A stretch of 64,000 nt of DNA from positions 1 through 64,000 of the forward strand of contig JAJEEP010000093.1 of NCBI GenBank assembly GCA_022820945.1, read 5' to 3'. This DNA is from Alphaproteobacteria bacterium (GTDB lineage: Bacteria; Pseudomonadota; Alphaproteobacteria; UBA828). The position numbers and the translations under genes were made by a program. Positions 8,800-16,847 of the stretch are shown in pieces. A model generated the notes under the pieces. The model was given only the letters and a program-made list of their open reading frames with translations. It did no database searches and had not been told where the DNA came from. Position 1 is the first letter of the stretch; every line of letters begins with the position of its first letter.

Positions 8800-9381
8800 T
8801 CAGCTCTGCCGGGTAGCCGCTTCGCCGGCGTCGATCTCCTGCTCCTCCAGCGGGGCGCCGGCATAGCGCCGGTTGGCCTCTCCCAAGGCGTCACGCAGCG
8901 CCTCTACCAAGCTCGCGCGCTCCTCCGGCGCGAGGAACGGCCCGATGACGAGCGAGCGGCCATGCGAAGTAAGGGTGATCTGGCTATGGTGCTCGACCGG
9001 GTCGTCGAGGGCGACGCGGAGCCAATAGGGATTGAAGCGCCATTCCGTCGTGCGGCCGTTGGGCGCGATGCGCCTGACCACGACCTCGTCTGCGGTGACA
9101 CGGATGGTCTCCCGCAGGCGGCCGGAGCGATAGCTCAGCCGGAACGCGAGATAGAGCAGGGCGATATCGAGGCCGAAGAAGCCGAACACCGGCCAGGCGC
9201 CCTGGAGCAGAAAGAAGACGCCGAGCCCGACGCTGACCACGATGACACCGGCCATGACCGCGATGAATCCGGCACGCCCCAGCGAGCGATTGGGCGCAAG
9301 CTCCGCATCGAAAATGGCCGGTGCGCCCGTTCCGTCTCCGCCAGCGGAGCCATCCGATGGGTTGGGGGAGGAGGCGCTCAT
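8800..9381 (-). CDS. DUF2244 integral membrane protein
   Basis: Protein of 193 residues with two adjacent membrane helices at about residues 38-62 and 65-85, then a cytoplasmic beta-rich domain ending in a helical region (PEERASLVEALRDAL). This is the layout of DUF2244, a small alphaproteobacterial inner-membrane family often found near cytochrome oxidase genes; none is in this window. The first 30 residues are low-complexity Gly/Ser/Pro. It converges on the DUF1636 gene with 8 bases between stops. The function is not known. Confidence 0.8.
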   Translation of the reverse strand: MSASSPNPSDGSAGGDGTGAPAIFDAELAPNRSLGRAGFIAVMAGVIVVSVGLGVFFLLQGAWPVFGFFGLDIALLYLAFRLSYRSGRLRETIRVTADEVVVRRIAPNGRTTEWRFNPYWLRVALDDPVEHHSQITLTSHGRSLVIGPFLAPEERASLVEALRDALGEANRRYAGAPLEEQEIDAGEAATRQS

Positions 9382-9550
9382 GGGGTCAGCGTAACGGCTT
9401 CAGAGCACGCCGGTAAAGCACGACCGACAATTTTGCGATTTCGGCTGTGAATAACGGGCATAACAGTCTCTCTTTGGGGCAAGGCGGCTTGACTCACTTG
9501 ACCGAATCGCCGTCAACTCCGCAACGACCTACTGGAGCCGGGAGGAGGCT

Positions 9551-9859
9551 ATGTTCAAGAGATCGTGGGCGCTGCGGATTGCGATTGTCGCTCTTCCGTT
9601 GGCCGTCGCTGCGGGGTGCCAGTCCGCTGCCGAGCAGGAACAGGCCGCCGCCGCCATAGCGGGCGCCGAGGCGATGGCCACAGAAGCCATGCAGACCGCC
9701 AACCAGGCCCTGGTTGCTGTTGACGAGCTGAGAGCCGCCGTGGACCAAGCCAACCAGAGCGCGGCGGCGGCAGCAGCAGCAGCAGAAGCAGCGGCCGAGG
9801 CAGCGCAGGCGGCCGCGGACAAGGCTGACCGCATTTTCCAGAAGGGTATGCGCAAGTAG
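9551..9859 (+). CDS. Alanine-zipper outer-membrane lipoprotein (Lpp/OprI-like)
   Basis: Protein of 102 residues. It has a basic start (MFKRSW), a hydrophobic signal segment, and a lipobox ending AAGC (Cys23). The mature part of 80 residues is almost entirely alanine-rich helix with heptad-like spacing, which would form a coiled-coil trimer. The last residues are GMRK; E. coli Lpp also ends in Arg-Lys, and its terminal lysine is linked to peptidoglycan by L,D-transpeptidases. A very strong Shine-Dalgarno (GGAGGAGG, 9541-9548) precedes the ATG, as expected for an abundant protein. It converges on an L,D-transpeptidase gene 37 bases away. No close sequence match to Lpp can be claimed by eye; the call rests on architecture. 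Confidence 0.75.
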   Translation: MFKRSWALRIAIVALPLAVAAGCQSAAEQEQAAAAIAGAEAMATEAMQTANQALVAVDELRAAVDQANQSAAAAAAAAEAAAEAAQAAADKADRIFQKGMRK

Positions 9860-9896
9860 GGCCGGCTGGCGGCCCTCTCAGGCCGTCAAGAATTGG

Positions 9897-10886
9897 CTAA
9901 CTTGGAGTCGCAGAGCGGTCCACGGTGACTTGGACAGGGACGCCGGACCGCCCTTCGAGAGCCTTGCGAATGAGGTGCCAGTCCAGCCGATCCTGGGCGG
10001 CACCGGCTAGAGTTTTGATCCGGAATAGCGCGTCGGCGCGAGAGCGCGCGTCGACGCTCTTAATTTGCCCGGTCCACTCCAGCTCGTCCGCCTGCTCGGC
10101 CTCGGGGTGCGCCTCCACGTAGAGCTCGCCGTCGTACCAGCCAATCTTGACCGCCTGGCTGATAACCTGAACCTGCGTGCCGATCGGCACGAGCTCGAAC
10201 AGCCGCGCGATGTCCTCGGGATAGAGACGAATGCATCCGTGGCTCACGCGCCGCCCTACTCCCCACGGCATGTTCGTGCCGTGGATGAGATAGGTGGGCC
10301 AGTCGAAGTAGAGCGCATGGCTGCCGAGCGGATTGTGCGGGCCCGGCGGCACAACTTTCGGCAACTGCGGCTTGAGTTCGCGGATCGAGTCAGGCGGGAA
10401 CCAGATCGGCCTTTCCTTCTTGCGGACGATCTCAGTGGTGCCGAGAGGCGTGTCCCAACCCTCCTTCCCCACCCCGAGGGGGAAAGTCTCCGGCTCGGTG
10501 CCTCCCGGCCCAAAGTAATAGAGGCGGTGTTCCGCCAGGTTGACGACGAGGCCCTGCCGTTCAGCATCCGGCAGGATGTGCGCGGTCGGCAACACGATCG
10601 GCGTGTTTTCGCCGGGAACCCAAGGGTCGATGCCCTGGTTGGCCGCGATCATCTCGACGTAGCCGAGGCCGTTGGCGCGCGCGAGGTCGAGCAATGTGTC
10701 TTCGTAGGCGGTGACGACATGGCGCAGCGCGCCGACCATGTCATCCGACCGGGTTTCGCTCTCGGTTTCGAGCGCCGCTTCTCCGCCGGCCGCGGGCTCC
10801 GGCTCTTCGGCCCCGCTCGCTGATGCCCACATCAGAGCCGCCGCCATTGCGGCTGCGATGAAGAGAGTGGTCTGTCGCCGCTTCAT
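9897..10886 (-). CDS. L,D-transpeptidase (YkuD domain)
   Basis: Periplasmic enzyme of 329 residues with a cleavable signal peptide (basic start, hydrophobic run, cut near ASASGA). Residues about 57-106 resemble the LysM-like segment found before YkuD domains (TLLDLARANG, IAANQGIDPW). The YkuD core follows, with catalytic motif SHGCIRLYP (Cys218, His216) and His202 in IHGTN. It also has PLGSHALYF. Such enzymes form 3-3 crosslinks or attach lipoproteins to peptidoglycan. The ATG lies 12 bases after the sseA stop, so it is likely the last gene of a cysK-alaX-sseA-ldt string. A C-terminal domain of about 90 residues after the core is less conserved. Confidence 0.92.
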   Translation of the reverse strand: MKRRQTTLFIAAAMAAALMWASASGAEEPEPAAGGEAALETESETRSDDMVGALRHVVTAYEDTLLDLARANGLGYVEMIAANQGIDPWVPGENTPIVLPTAHILPDAERQGLVVNLAEHRLYYFGPGGTEPETFPLGVGKEGWDTPLGTTEIVRKKERPIWFPPDSIRELKPQLPKVVPPGPHNPLGSHALYFDWPTYLIHGTNMPWGVGRRVSHGCIRLYPEDIARLFELVPIGTQVQVISQAVKIGWYDGELYVEAHPEAEQADELEWTGQIKSVDARSRADALFRIKTLAGAAQDRLDWHLIRKALEGRSGVPVQVTVDRSATPS

Positions 10887-10898
10887 CGATTATCGCGC

Positions 10899-11768
10899 CT
10901 AGGCGGGGCCGCCGCTTTCGACCGGCGCGTCCGCGCGGCTGCCCCAATCGCTCCAGGAGCCGTCGTAGACGGCGACCTCCTCGGCGCCGATTGCGGCGAG
11001 CGCGAGCGCGAGTGTGCACGCGGTGATGCCCGACCCGCAGGTAGCGATGACCGGCCGGGCAGGATCGACGCCGGCATCGGCGAAGGCGCGTCGAATTGCC
11101 GCTGCATCGCCCAGCGTAGCGTCGTCATCGTCGAGGACGGCATCGAAGGGCACGTTGCGGGAGCCTGGAATATGACCGCGCGGAAGGTCCGGCCTCGGCC
11201 CCGGATCCTCGCCCGTGAAGCGCGCGGCAGCGCGTGCGTCCACAATCTGCGCGCTGTCCGTACCCAAGGTCGCGCGGACCTGCTCGAACGAGCGAACCAA
11301 TGTGTCGTCAGCGGCCCCCGCCGTGAACGATCCCGGCGCGATCGCGGGCTCCCCGCTCTCAACCGGGTGGCCCTCCGCCCGCCAGCGCGGCAGTCCGCCG
11401 GCGAGGATCGAGACGCGCTCATGCCCGAACACGCGGAACATCCACCAGACCCGAGCGACGCTGTAGAGGCCCACCGTGTCGTAGGCCACGACGTGCGAGT
11501 CATTGCCGACGCCCAGCGCCGAGACGCTACGCCCGAAGAGCCTCGGCGACGGCAGCATGTGGGGCAGTGACGAGTCCGGATCGCAGATCCCGTCGATATC
11601 GAAGAAGGCCGCGCCCGGAATGTGCGCTTCCAGGAACTCGGCGGCCGGATCCCGTCCCAGCGGCGGCAGGTGCCACGAGCCGTCAAGCACCCGAACGGCG
11701 TCATCCGCTCCCAGATTGGCGGCGAGCCAGGCCGGTGTCACGACCAGCGGCGTTTCGTCCTTGCTCAC
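10899..11768 (-). CDS. sseA: 3-mercaptopyruvate/thiosulfate sulfurtransferase
   Basis: Two-domain rhodanese of 289 residues. The active cysteine is in the C-terminal domain, in ATCGSGITA (Cys244). The CG[ST]G[IV]TA loop is the mercaptopyruvate sulfurtransferase type rather than the CRKGVT of thiosulfate enzymes. The inactive N-terminal domain has HIPGAAFFDID, and the second domain repeats this as GHIPGSRNVPFDA. It transfers sulfur from 3-mercaptopyruvate to thiols or cyanide. Its start overlaps the alaX stop by 4 bases and cysK is upstream, so cysteine synthesis and cysteine-sulfur use sit in one transcript. Confidence 0.9.
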   Translation of the reverse strand: MSKDETPLVVTPAWLAANLGADDAVRVLDGSWHLPPLGRDPAAEFLEAHIPGAAFFDIDGICDPDSSLPHMLPSPRLFGRSVSALGVGNDSHVVAYDTVGLYSVARVWWMFRVFGHERVSILAGGLPRWRAEGHPVESGEPAIAPGSFTAGAADDTLVRSFEQVRATLGTDSAQIVDARAAARFTGEDPGPRPDLPRGHIPGSRNVPFDAVLDDDDATLGDAAAIRRAFADAGVDPARPVIATCGSGITACTLALALAAIGAEEVAVYDGSWSDWGSRADAPVESGGPA

Positions 11769-12484
11769 GAGGGGTCTCCGAACGTCAGCGTGACGCGTCG
11801 GTTGTGCCGGCCCTTGTTCTCGATCTTGCGGACGATCACCGGCCCGATCTCGCCGGTTCGCGCGACATGGGTGCCGCCGCAGGGCTGCAGATCGATGTCT
11901 TCCACATCGATCACTCTGACCCGACCCTGGCCAGTGGGAGGCTTCACCCGCATGGTCTTCACCAGTTCCGGCTGCACCGCGAGCGCCTCGTCGCTGATCC
12001 AGCGCGCGGCAACCGGGAGATCCCGCGCGATCAGCGCATTGAGCTCGTCCTGGACCGCCAGCTTTTCCAGCTTCCTGTCGACGTCGAAGTCGAGGCGGCC
12101 CTTGTCTGCCGAGAGCTGCCCGCCGGTCACCGGTGCATCGATCACCGCGCTCAGCAGATGCAGGCAGGTATGCATGCGCATGTGGCGATAGCGGCGTTCC
12201 CAGTCAAGCTCGGCAACCACGCGGCTTCTCGGCGCCGGCGCAGGGGAGTCGGGATCGATCAGATGGAGGATGTCGTCGGCGTTTGTACCCTTGCGCGTGT
12301 CGCGTACAGCGAATTCGGTGCCGTCGTCCGCGCGCAGGATTCCCGTATCGCCGGGCTGGCCGCCGCCTGCGGGGTAGAAGATCGTGCGGTCGAGCCGCAC
12401 CGCATCGCCGTCAACCGCGCTGACTTGTGCCTCGCAGGTGCGCGCGTAGGGCTCCGCGCGAAACAGCGGCTCAGTCGGCGGCAT
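11765..12484 (-). CDS. Alanyl-tRNA editing protein (AlaX type)
   Basis: Free-standing editing domain of 239 residues that should hydrolyse mischarged Ser- or Gly-tRNA(Ala). It shows the zinc motifs of the AlaRS editing domain, HxxxH in MHTCLHLL and CxxxH in CGGTHVARTG, plus FYPAGGGQPGD near the N-terminus. This arrangement fits the AlaX-M class. ATG at 12484 overlaps the end of cysK by 14 bases; two upstream in-frame starts (12493, 12529) lie deeper in cysK. It also overlaps sseA by 4 bases, indicating translational coupling. Confidence 0.88.
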   Translation of the reverse strand: MPPTEPLFRAEPYARTCEAQVSAVDGDAVRLDRTIFYPAGGGQPGDTGILRADDGTEFAVRDTRKGTNADDILHLIDPDSPAPAPRSRVVAELDWERRYRHMRMHTCLHLLSAVIDAPVTGGQLSADKGRLDFDVDRKLEKLAVQDELNALIARDLPVAARWISDEALAVQPELVKTMRVKPPTGQGRVRVIDVEDIDLQPCGGTHVARTGEIGPVIVRKIENKGRHNRRVTLTFGDPS

Positions 12485-13493
12485 CGGGTGCATCGTCGAG
12501 CCAGGGCGGCACCGGCAGATCCCGCTCACGCAGGAACCCTGCGTTGAAGAGCTTGCTGAAATAGCGGGTACCGTAGTCGCAGAGCACGGTGACGATGGTG
12601 TGACCGGGGCCCATCTCCCTGGCCAGCCGGATCGCGCCGGCCACGTTGATCCCGGTGGAGCCGCCCATAATGTGGCCTTCGTTCTGCGCCAGATCGAAAA
12701 TCACGGGCAGCGCCTCTGCATCCGGGATTTGGAACGGGACGTCGATGGGCGCGTCTTCGAGGTTAGCCGTGATCCTGCCCTGGCCGATCCCCTCCGTGAT
12801 CGAGCTGCCCTCCGCCTTGAGCTCGCCATGGGCGTAGTGGTTGTAGAGCGCGGCACCCATGGGGTCGGCGAGGCCGATAGTCACCGACGGATTGTGCTCC
12901 TTCAGCGCCATACCGACCCCGGCGAGCGTGCCGCCAGTACCGACCGCGCAGATGAAGCCGTCGATCTTGCCCCTGGTCTGCTCCCAGATCTCGGGGCCGG
13001 TGGTCTCGACATGGGCCTGGCGGTTGGCCACGTTGTCGAACTGGTTGGCCCAGATCGCGCCGTTCGGCTCCTTGGCGGCGAGCTCGTCGGCAAGGCGCCC
13101 CGAATACTTCACGTAGTTGTTGGGATCTCGGTAGGGGACCGCGGGCACCTGAATCAGCTCCGCGCCGCAGAGCCGCAACATGTCCTTCTTTTCCTGACTC
13201 TGGGTCTCCGGAATCACGATCACCGAGCGGTAACCGAGCGCGTTGCCCACCAGCGCGAGCCCGATGCCGGTGTTGCCGGCGGTGCCCTCAACGATGGTTC
13301 CACCGGGCTTCAGCACGCCCCGTCGCTCGGCATCCCGTACGATGAAGAGCGCGGCGCGGTCCTTGACCGAACCTCCGGGGTTCAGGAACTCGCACTTGCC
13401 GAGGATCTCGCAGCCAGTGGCCTCGGAGGGGCCGTGCAGCCGGATCAGCGGCGTGTTGCCGATCAATTCGACGAAACCAGGTACGGCTGTCAT
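12471..13493 (-). CDS. cysK: Cysteine synthase A family PLP enzyme
   Basis: PLP-dependent beta-replacement enzyme of 340 residues making cysteine from O-acetylserine and sulfide. The PLP lysine is in GGSVKDRAA (Lys44), the substrate loop in TAGNTGIG, and the phosphate cup in GTGGTLAG. It belongs to a slightly longer CysK subgroup with a C-terminal extension after YFSKLFN. ATG at 13493 starts at the conserved VELIGNTPLIRL region; an upstream start at 13526 adds 11 atypical residues. It heads the cysK-alaX-sseA-ldt string. Cystathionine beta-synthase activity cannot be fully excluded. Confidence 0.88.
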   Translation of the reverse strand: MTAVPGFVELIGNTPLIRLHGPSEATGCEILGKCEFLNPGGSVKDRAALFIVRDAERRGVLKPGGTIVEGTAGNTGIGLALVGNALGYRSVIVIPETQSQEKKDMLRLCGAELIQVPAVPYRDPNNYVKYSGRLADELAAKEPNGAIWANQFDNVANRQAHVETTGPEIWEQTRGKIDGFICAVGTGGTLAGVGMALKEHNPSVTIGLADPMGAALYNHYAHGELKAEGSSITEGIGQGRITANLEDAPIDVPFQIPDAEALPVIFDLAQNEGHIMGGSTGINVAGAIRLAREMGPGHTIVTVLCDYGTRYFSKLFNAGFLRERDLPVPPWLDDAPDAAD

Positions 13494-13573
13494 GGCACTC
13501 CACGCCTCTGAACGAAAGCGGCGCACACTAGCTTGCGACTCCCGCCCGGATCAAGCGGCGCCCCGGGTCAGCC

Positions 13574-13602
13574 TTGTTCGCCGCAGGGCGCGCGGCTACA
13601 GT
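13574..13602 (+). promoter_or_regulatory. Candidate sigma-70 promoter for the CDGSH gene
   Basis: TTGTTC (13574-13579) and TACAGT (13597-13602) are separated by 17 bases and lie 41 bases before the ATG of the CDGSH gene. Both hexamers differ from consensus at two or three positions. Confidence 0.4.
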
Positions 13603-13642
13603 TCCGCTTGATCCAACCCTGAGACTGTCGAGGCAGCCTACC

Positions 13643-13882
13643 ATGAGCGAACCCGTCGTCGCCCAGGCGGAACCCTACGAAACCGAGCTCGTTGCCGGAG
13701 AAAAGTATTTTTGGTGCGCGTGCGGCCTGAGCGCCACCCAGCCCTTCTGCGACGGCTCGCACAAGGTCACCGATATCCGCCCGATCGTCTTCACCGCCGA
13801 GGAAAGCGAGACCGCGTGGCTCTGCGGCTGCAAGCAGACCGGAAGCAAGCCGCACTGCGACGGCACCCACAACACGCTCTGA
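13643..13882 (+). CDS. Double CDGSH iron-sulfur domain protein
   Basis: Small protein of 79 residues with two cluster motifs of the mitoNEET type: CACGLSATQPFCDGSH and CGCKQTGSKPHCDGTH. Each has CxC, then C, D and H, the ligands of a 3Cys-1His [2Fe-2S] cluster. Such compact double-motif proteins occur in many proteobacteria; electron transfer or cluster delivery is assumed for the family but not proven. The ATG at 13643 follows a candidate promoter. It is divergent from cysK, with 149 bases between starts. Confidence 0.9.
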   Translation: MSEPVVAQAEPYETELVAGEKYFWCACGLSATQPFCDGSHKVTDIRPIVFTAEESETAWLCGCKQTGSKPHCDGTHNTL

Positions 13883-13908
13883 ACGCGGCCCTGCGCGCCG
13901 GACAGGCT

Positions 13909-14478
13909 GTGGGCAGCGGGCCTGAAACTTGGCGCCGCGCCCCTGTGTGTGCGGGCGGGGCACTCCTGGCCGCCGGTCTGCTGATCGCGCTCGCCGGCTG
14001 CAACCCGTTCGCCGACGAGCCGCCACCCTGCCCCAGGGTCAGCATCCTGAAGGAGGCGCGCCTGCTTACTCTCTACGGTGACGGGCCGGGACACGAAGCG
14101 TCCGACGTGGCCTTCGACTTGGAGCTCCGCAATGTGGCGACGGACTGCGACTACGACCTTGGCGACCGTGGCGGCGGCGTGGAGGTGACGTTCGCACTCC
14201 CCATCCGTGCGACGCGCGGGCCCGCAGCGGAAAGCGACCGGGTGAGCGTGCCCTTCTTCGTCGTGCTCACCGACCCGAACCGGCAGATCGTCGCCAAGGA
14301 GGTCTTCACGGCGGAGATCGCCTTCGAGGCTGATAGCGCGAGCGCGCGGACGGTGGAGGAGATCGAGCAATGGATTCCCCTCGGGCCGGGGGAGTTCGGG
14401 GTAGGCTACGAGACGCTGGTCGGCTTCCAGCTTACCCCCGCCCAGCTCGAGGAGTCGCGAAACCCCAAGGCGCAGTGA
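13909..14478 (+). CDS. Putative lipoprotein of unknown function
   Basis: About 189 residues from GTG at 13909; another GTG at 13945 is equally possible. An N-terminal hydrophobic run ends in a good lipobox LIALAGC, followed by NPFADEPPPCPRVSIL. The mature part has alternating beta-type blocks (FDLELRNVATDCDYDL, VPFFVVLTD, VEEIEQWIPL) and two further cysteines that could form a disulfide in the periplasm. I do not recognise a family. It starts 26 bases after the CDGSH stop on the same strand. Confidence 0.65.
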   Translation: MGSGPETWRRAPVCAGGALLAAGLLIALAGCNPFADEPPPCPRVSILKEARLLTLYGDGPGHEASDVAFDLELRNVATDCDYDLGDRGGGVEVTFALPIRATRGPAAESDRVSVPFFVVLTDPNRQIVAKEVFTAEIAFEADSASARTVEEIEQWIPLGPGEFGVGYETLVGFQLTPAQLEESRNPKAQ

Positions 14479-14543
14479 CACAAGCACCGCACGATTTGAC
14501 AGGTTCCGAGTCATCGCAGGCACGCCGCACGACGGCGATCGCC

Positions 14544-14572
14544 TTGTCACGTCAGCCGTCGCTTCCTACCAT
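14544..14572 (+). promoter_or_regulatory. Candidate sigma-70 promoter for the cupin gene
   Basis: TTGTCA (14544-14549) and TACCAT (14567-14572) with 17 bases between. Transcription would start near 14579, before the GAGAGGAG ribosome binding site at 14591-14598. This excludes an in-frame ATG at 14571 as the translation start. Confidence 0.45.
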
Positions 14573-14606
14573 GCCAGCAACCGCCCGGCGGAGAGGAGCC
14601 CACGCC

Positions 14607-15047
14607 ATGACCAAGGCCCAGACTGCTGCGGCTGCAAGCCCGGCCACGCCAGAGTCGCCGTTCACCCTGGTCCGAAAGGACGATCCGACTTTCGTGCCGG
14701 GGCGTCGCGACTTCATGACCTACCGCGACCTCGGCGTCACGGCGGCGAGCGCGGGCCGCATCCGCGCCCAGATCACCACGGCCAAGGCCGGGCTCACGCG
14801 ACCGACCGGCTGGCATACGCATATCTGCGAGGGGCAGATCGTCTACATGCTGAACGGCTGGATCGACCTCGCCTTCGAGACCGAGACCATCCGCATCGAG
14901 GAAGGGGATTCGCTCTACATCCCCGGCGGCACCCCACATAACGAGATCGCCACCTCGGACACCTTCGACCTGATCGAAATCTCCATGCCCGCAGACATGG
15001 GCACCAAGCCCTGCGACCCGCCGCCGGGATGGCGTGAAGACGCTTAG
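14607..15047 (+). CDS. Cupin domain protein
   Basis: Single-domain cupin of 146 residues. The two cupin motifs are visible: metal ligands in GWHTHICEGQIVYMLNGW, with two histidines and a glutamate, and GDSLYIPGGTPHNE, with the third histidine. Binding of one metal ion in a small beta barrel is expected. Such proteins are dioxygenases, isomerases or small-molecule binders, and the substrate cannot be read. ATG at 14607 has GAGAGGAG 8 bases upstream. It converges on the first BVMO gene. Confidence 0.85.
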   Translation: MTKAQTAAAASPATPESPFTLVRKDDPTFVPGRRDFMTYRDLGVTAASAGRIRAQITTAKAGLTRPTGWHTHICEGQIVYMLNGWIDLAFETETIRIEEGDSLYIPGGTPHNEIATSDTFDLIEISMPADMGTKPCDPPPGWREDA

Positions 15048-15104
15048 GGTGCCTGCCTCAGCGGGGTTTCTTGTCCCGCCCGCGACCTGTCAGGCGCCGG
15101 CGAC

Positions 15105-16751
15105 TCAGACGGCGGTCAGCGTGAACCCCTCATAACCGTTGGCGACGACCGCCTCGCACCTCTCGATGTAGGCGGGGAAGCCGCCGGTGTAGGGCATCAC
15201 GCGTCGCGGCTTGCCGGCGACATTGGCGCCGACGTACCAGGAGTTGCAGCCGGGGAAGACCGTGCCGTTCGCGACCTCGTCGTGATGGGCAAGCCACGCA
15301 TCCTCCGCCGCCAAGCTCGCTTCGATGTGAGGCCGCCCGCAGGCGCGCGCGTGCGCGATGAAGTCGGCGATCCATTCCACGTGCTGCTCGATGGCGGGGA
15401 CCATGTTCGTCAGCACGGAGGGACTGGCAGGCCCCGTAATCGTGAACAGGTTGGGAAAGCCCTCGATCGCAAGCCCGAGATAGGCGCGCGGGCCATCGGC
15501 CCACTTCGCCGTCAGCGTCCGCCCGCCTTTGCCGCGAATGTCGATGCGGAGCAGCGGCCCGGTCATCGCGTCGAAGCCGATGGCAAAGACGATGGTGTCC
15601 AGAGTGTGGTCCTCGCCGCCGGTGCGTAGGCCGGTCCGTGTGATCTCCTCGATGGGCGCGTCGCTAACATCGACCAGTGTCACATTGGGCCGGTTGAAGG
15701 TCGCGTAGTAGTCGGTATCGAGGCAGATCCGCTTGCAGCCGATGAAGGACTGCGGTGAGAGCAGCGCCGCTACCTTGGGATCGTGCACCAACTCACTGAT
15801 TTTTTCGCGGACGAAGTCCGCCGCGATCTCATTGGCCTCGTCATTCATCAGCACGTCCGCGAAGACGCTGTACATGCAGAGCCCGCCCTTCTGCCAGCGG
15901 GCTTCCAGCTCGCGCCGACGCTCGTGGGCACCCATCTCGTCGGCAGTGGCCGGATTCACGGTCCACCAGCAGCCTGTCGGGGTCTTTTTCGCCTCTTTCC
16001 TCAGCTCCCCGTAATTCTCCCTGATTTCGGCGTATTCCCCCGGGTCAAGCGGCGCGTTGCGGGCCGGAACGCTGTAGTTCGCCTGGCGCTGGAAGACGGT
16101 GAGATGGCCTGCCTCCGCAGCGATCAGCGGAATGGACTGGATGGCGGAGGAGCCAGTGCCGATGACGCCGACTCGCTTGCCGGCGAAAGAGACCGCCTCA
16201 TGGGGCCAAGCGCCGGTGTGGTACCACTCGCCCTCAAAACGGTCCAAACCGTCAAACTCCGGCCGGTTGACGGCCGAGAGACAGCCCGTGGCCATGATGC
16301 AATAGGTGGCGGAGAGCCGGGCGCCGTCATCGGTGGCAATGCGCCAGCATCCCGCCGCCTCGTCGTAGGCCGCCTCGGTGACGGTCGTCTCGAACCGGAT
16401 ATCGCGGCGCAGGTCGAACCGGTCCGCGACATGCTCCAGGTAGCGCAGGATCTCCGGCTGAGTAGCGAAGCGCTCGGTCCACCGCCACTCCTGCTGGAGC
16501 GCGTCGGAGAACTGGTACGAGTACTCAACACTGTCGGTATCGCAGCGGGCGCCGGGATAGCGATTCCAGTACCAAGTGCCGCCGACCCCGCTGCCCTTTT
16601 CGAAGACACGCACCGAGAGCCCCATCGTGCGCAGCCGATGGAGCATGTAGAGGCCCGCGAAGCCTGCGCCGACGACGACCGCGTCCACGTCCGGCACGCC
16701 CGCGGCGCGCCCGCCGTTCCCGGTCTTTCTCCCTGTCGCAGAAGTGCCCAT
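15105..16751 (-). CDS. Baeyer-Villiger monooxygenase, copy 1
   Basis: Flavin monooxygenase of 548 residues of the cyclohexanone/phenylacetone monooxygenase type. It inserts one oxygen atom next to a ketone, using FAD and NADPH. The FAD Rossmann motif GAGFAG is at about residue 28 and the NADPH motif GTGSSA at about 198. Between them is an exact BVMO fingerprint F-x-G-x3-H-x3-W-P (Phe172 to Pro183), plus the ATG segment in IMATGCLSAVNRP. It is the last gene of a five-gene minus-strand string, 96 bases after copy 2, with which it shares most residues across its whole length. Confidence 0.92.
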   Translation of the reverse strand: MGTSATGRKTGNGGRAAGVPDVDAVVVGAGFAGLYMLHRLRTMGLSVRVFEKGSGVGGTWYWNRYPGARCDTDSVEYSYQFSDALQQEWRWTERFATQPEILRYLEHVADRFDLRRDIRFETTVTEAAYDEAAGCWRIATDDGARLSATYCIMATGCLSAVNRPEFDGLDRFEGEWYHTGAWPHEAVSFAGKRVGVIGTGSSAIQSIPLIAAEAGHLTVFQRQANYSVPARNAPLDPGEYAEIRENYGELRKEAKKTPTGCWWTVNPATADEMGAHERRRELEARWQKGGLCMYSVFADVLMNDEANEIAADFVREKISELVHDPKVAALLSPQSFIGCKRICLDTDYYATFNRPNVTLVDVSDAPIEEITRTGLRTGGEDHTLDTIVFAIGFDAMTGPLLRIDIRGKGGRTLTAKWADGPRAYLGLAIEGFPNLFTITGPASPSVLTNMVPAIEQHVEWIADFIAHARACGRPHIEASLAAEDAWLAHHDEVANGTVFPGCNSWYVGANVAGKPRRVMPYTGGFPAYIERCEAVVANGYEGFTLTAV

Positions 16752-16847
16752 GACCCGTGGCGGCTTGCCTGCGTGGCCCTAGTCTAACGCAGATTGACGA
16801 GGCTTCGCATCCGGCCATCAGGGTATCAGGTAGGGTAGGAGCGCAAC

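Noticed and set aside
9766-9800. GCG/GCA triplet run as a tandem repeat
   Set aside because: It is the alanine codon run of the lipoprotein helix and needs no separate explanation.
9858-9876. AGGGCC-GGCTGGC-GGCCCT hairpin after the lipoprotein gene as a terminator
   Set aside because: The 6-bp stem is real but there is no T-run on either strand.
15061-15079. GCGGG-CCCGC hairpin between cupin and BVMO copy 1 as a bidirectional terminator
   Set aside because: Stem of five pairs with a 9-base loop and no T-run; likely chance in high-G+C DNA.
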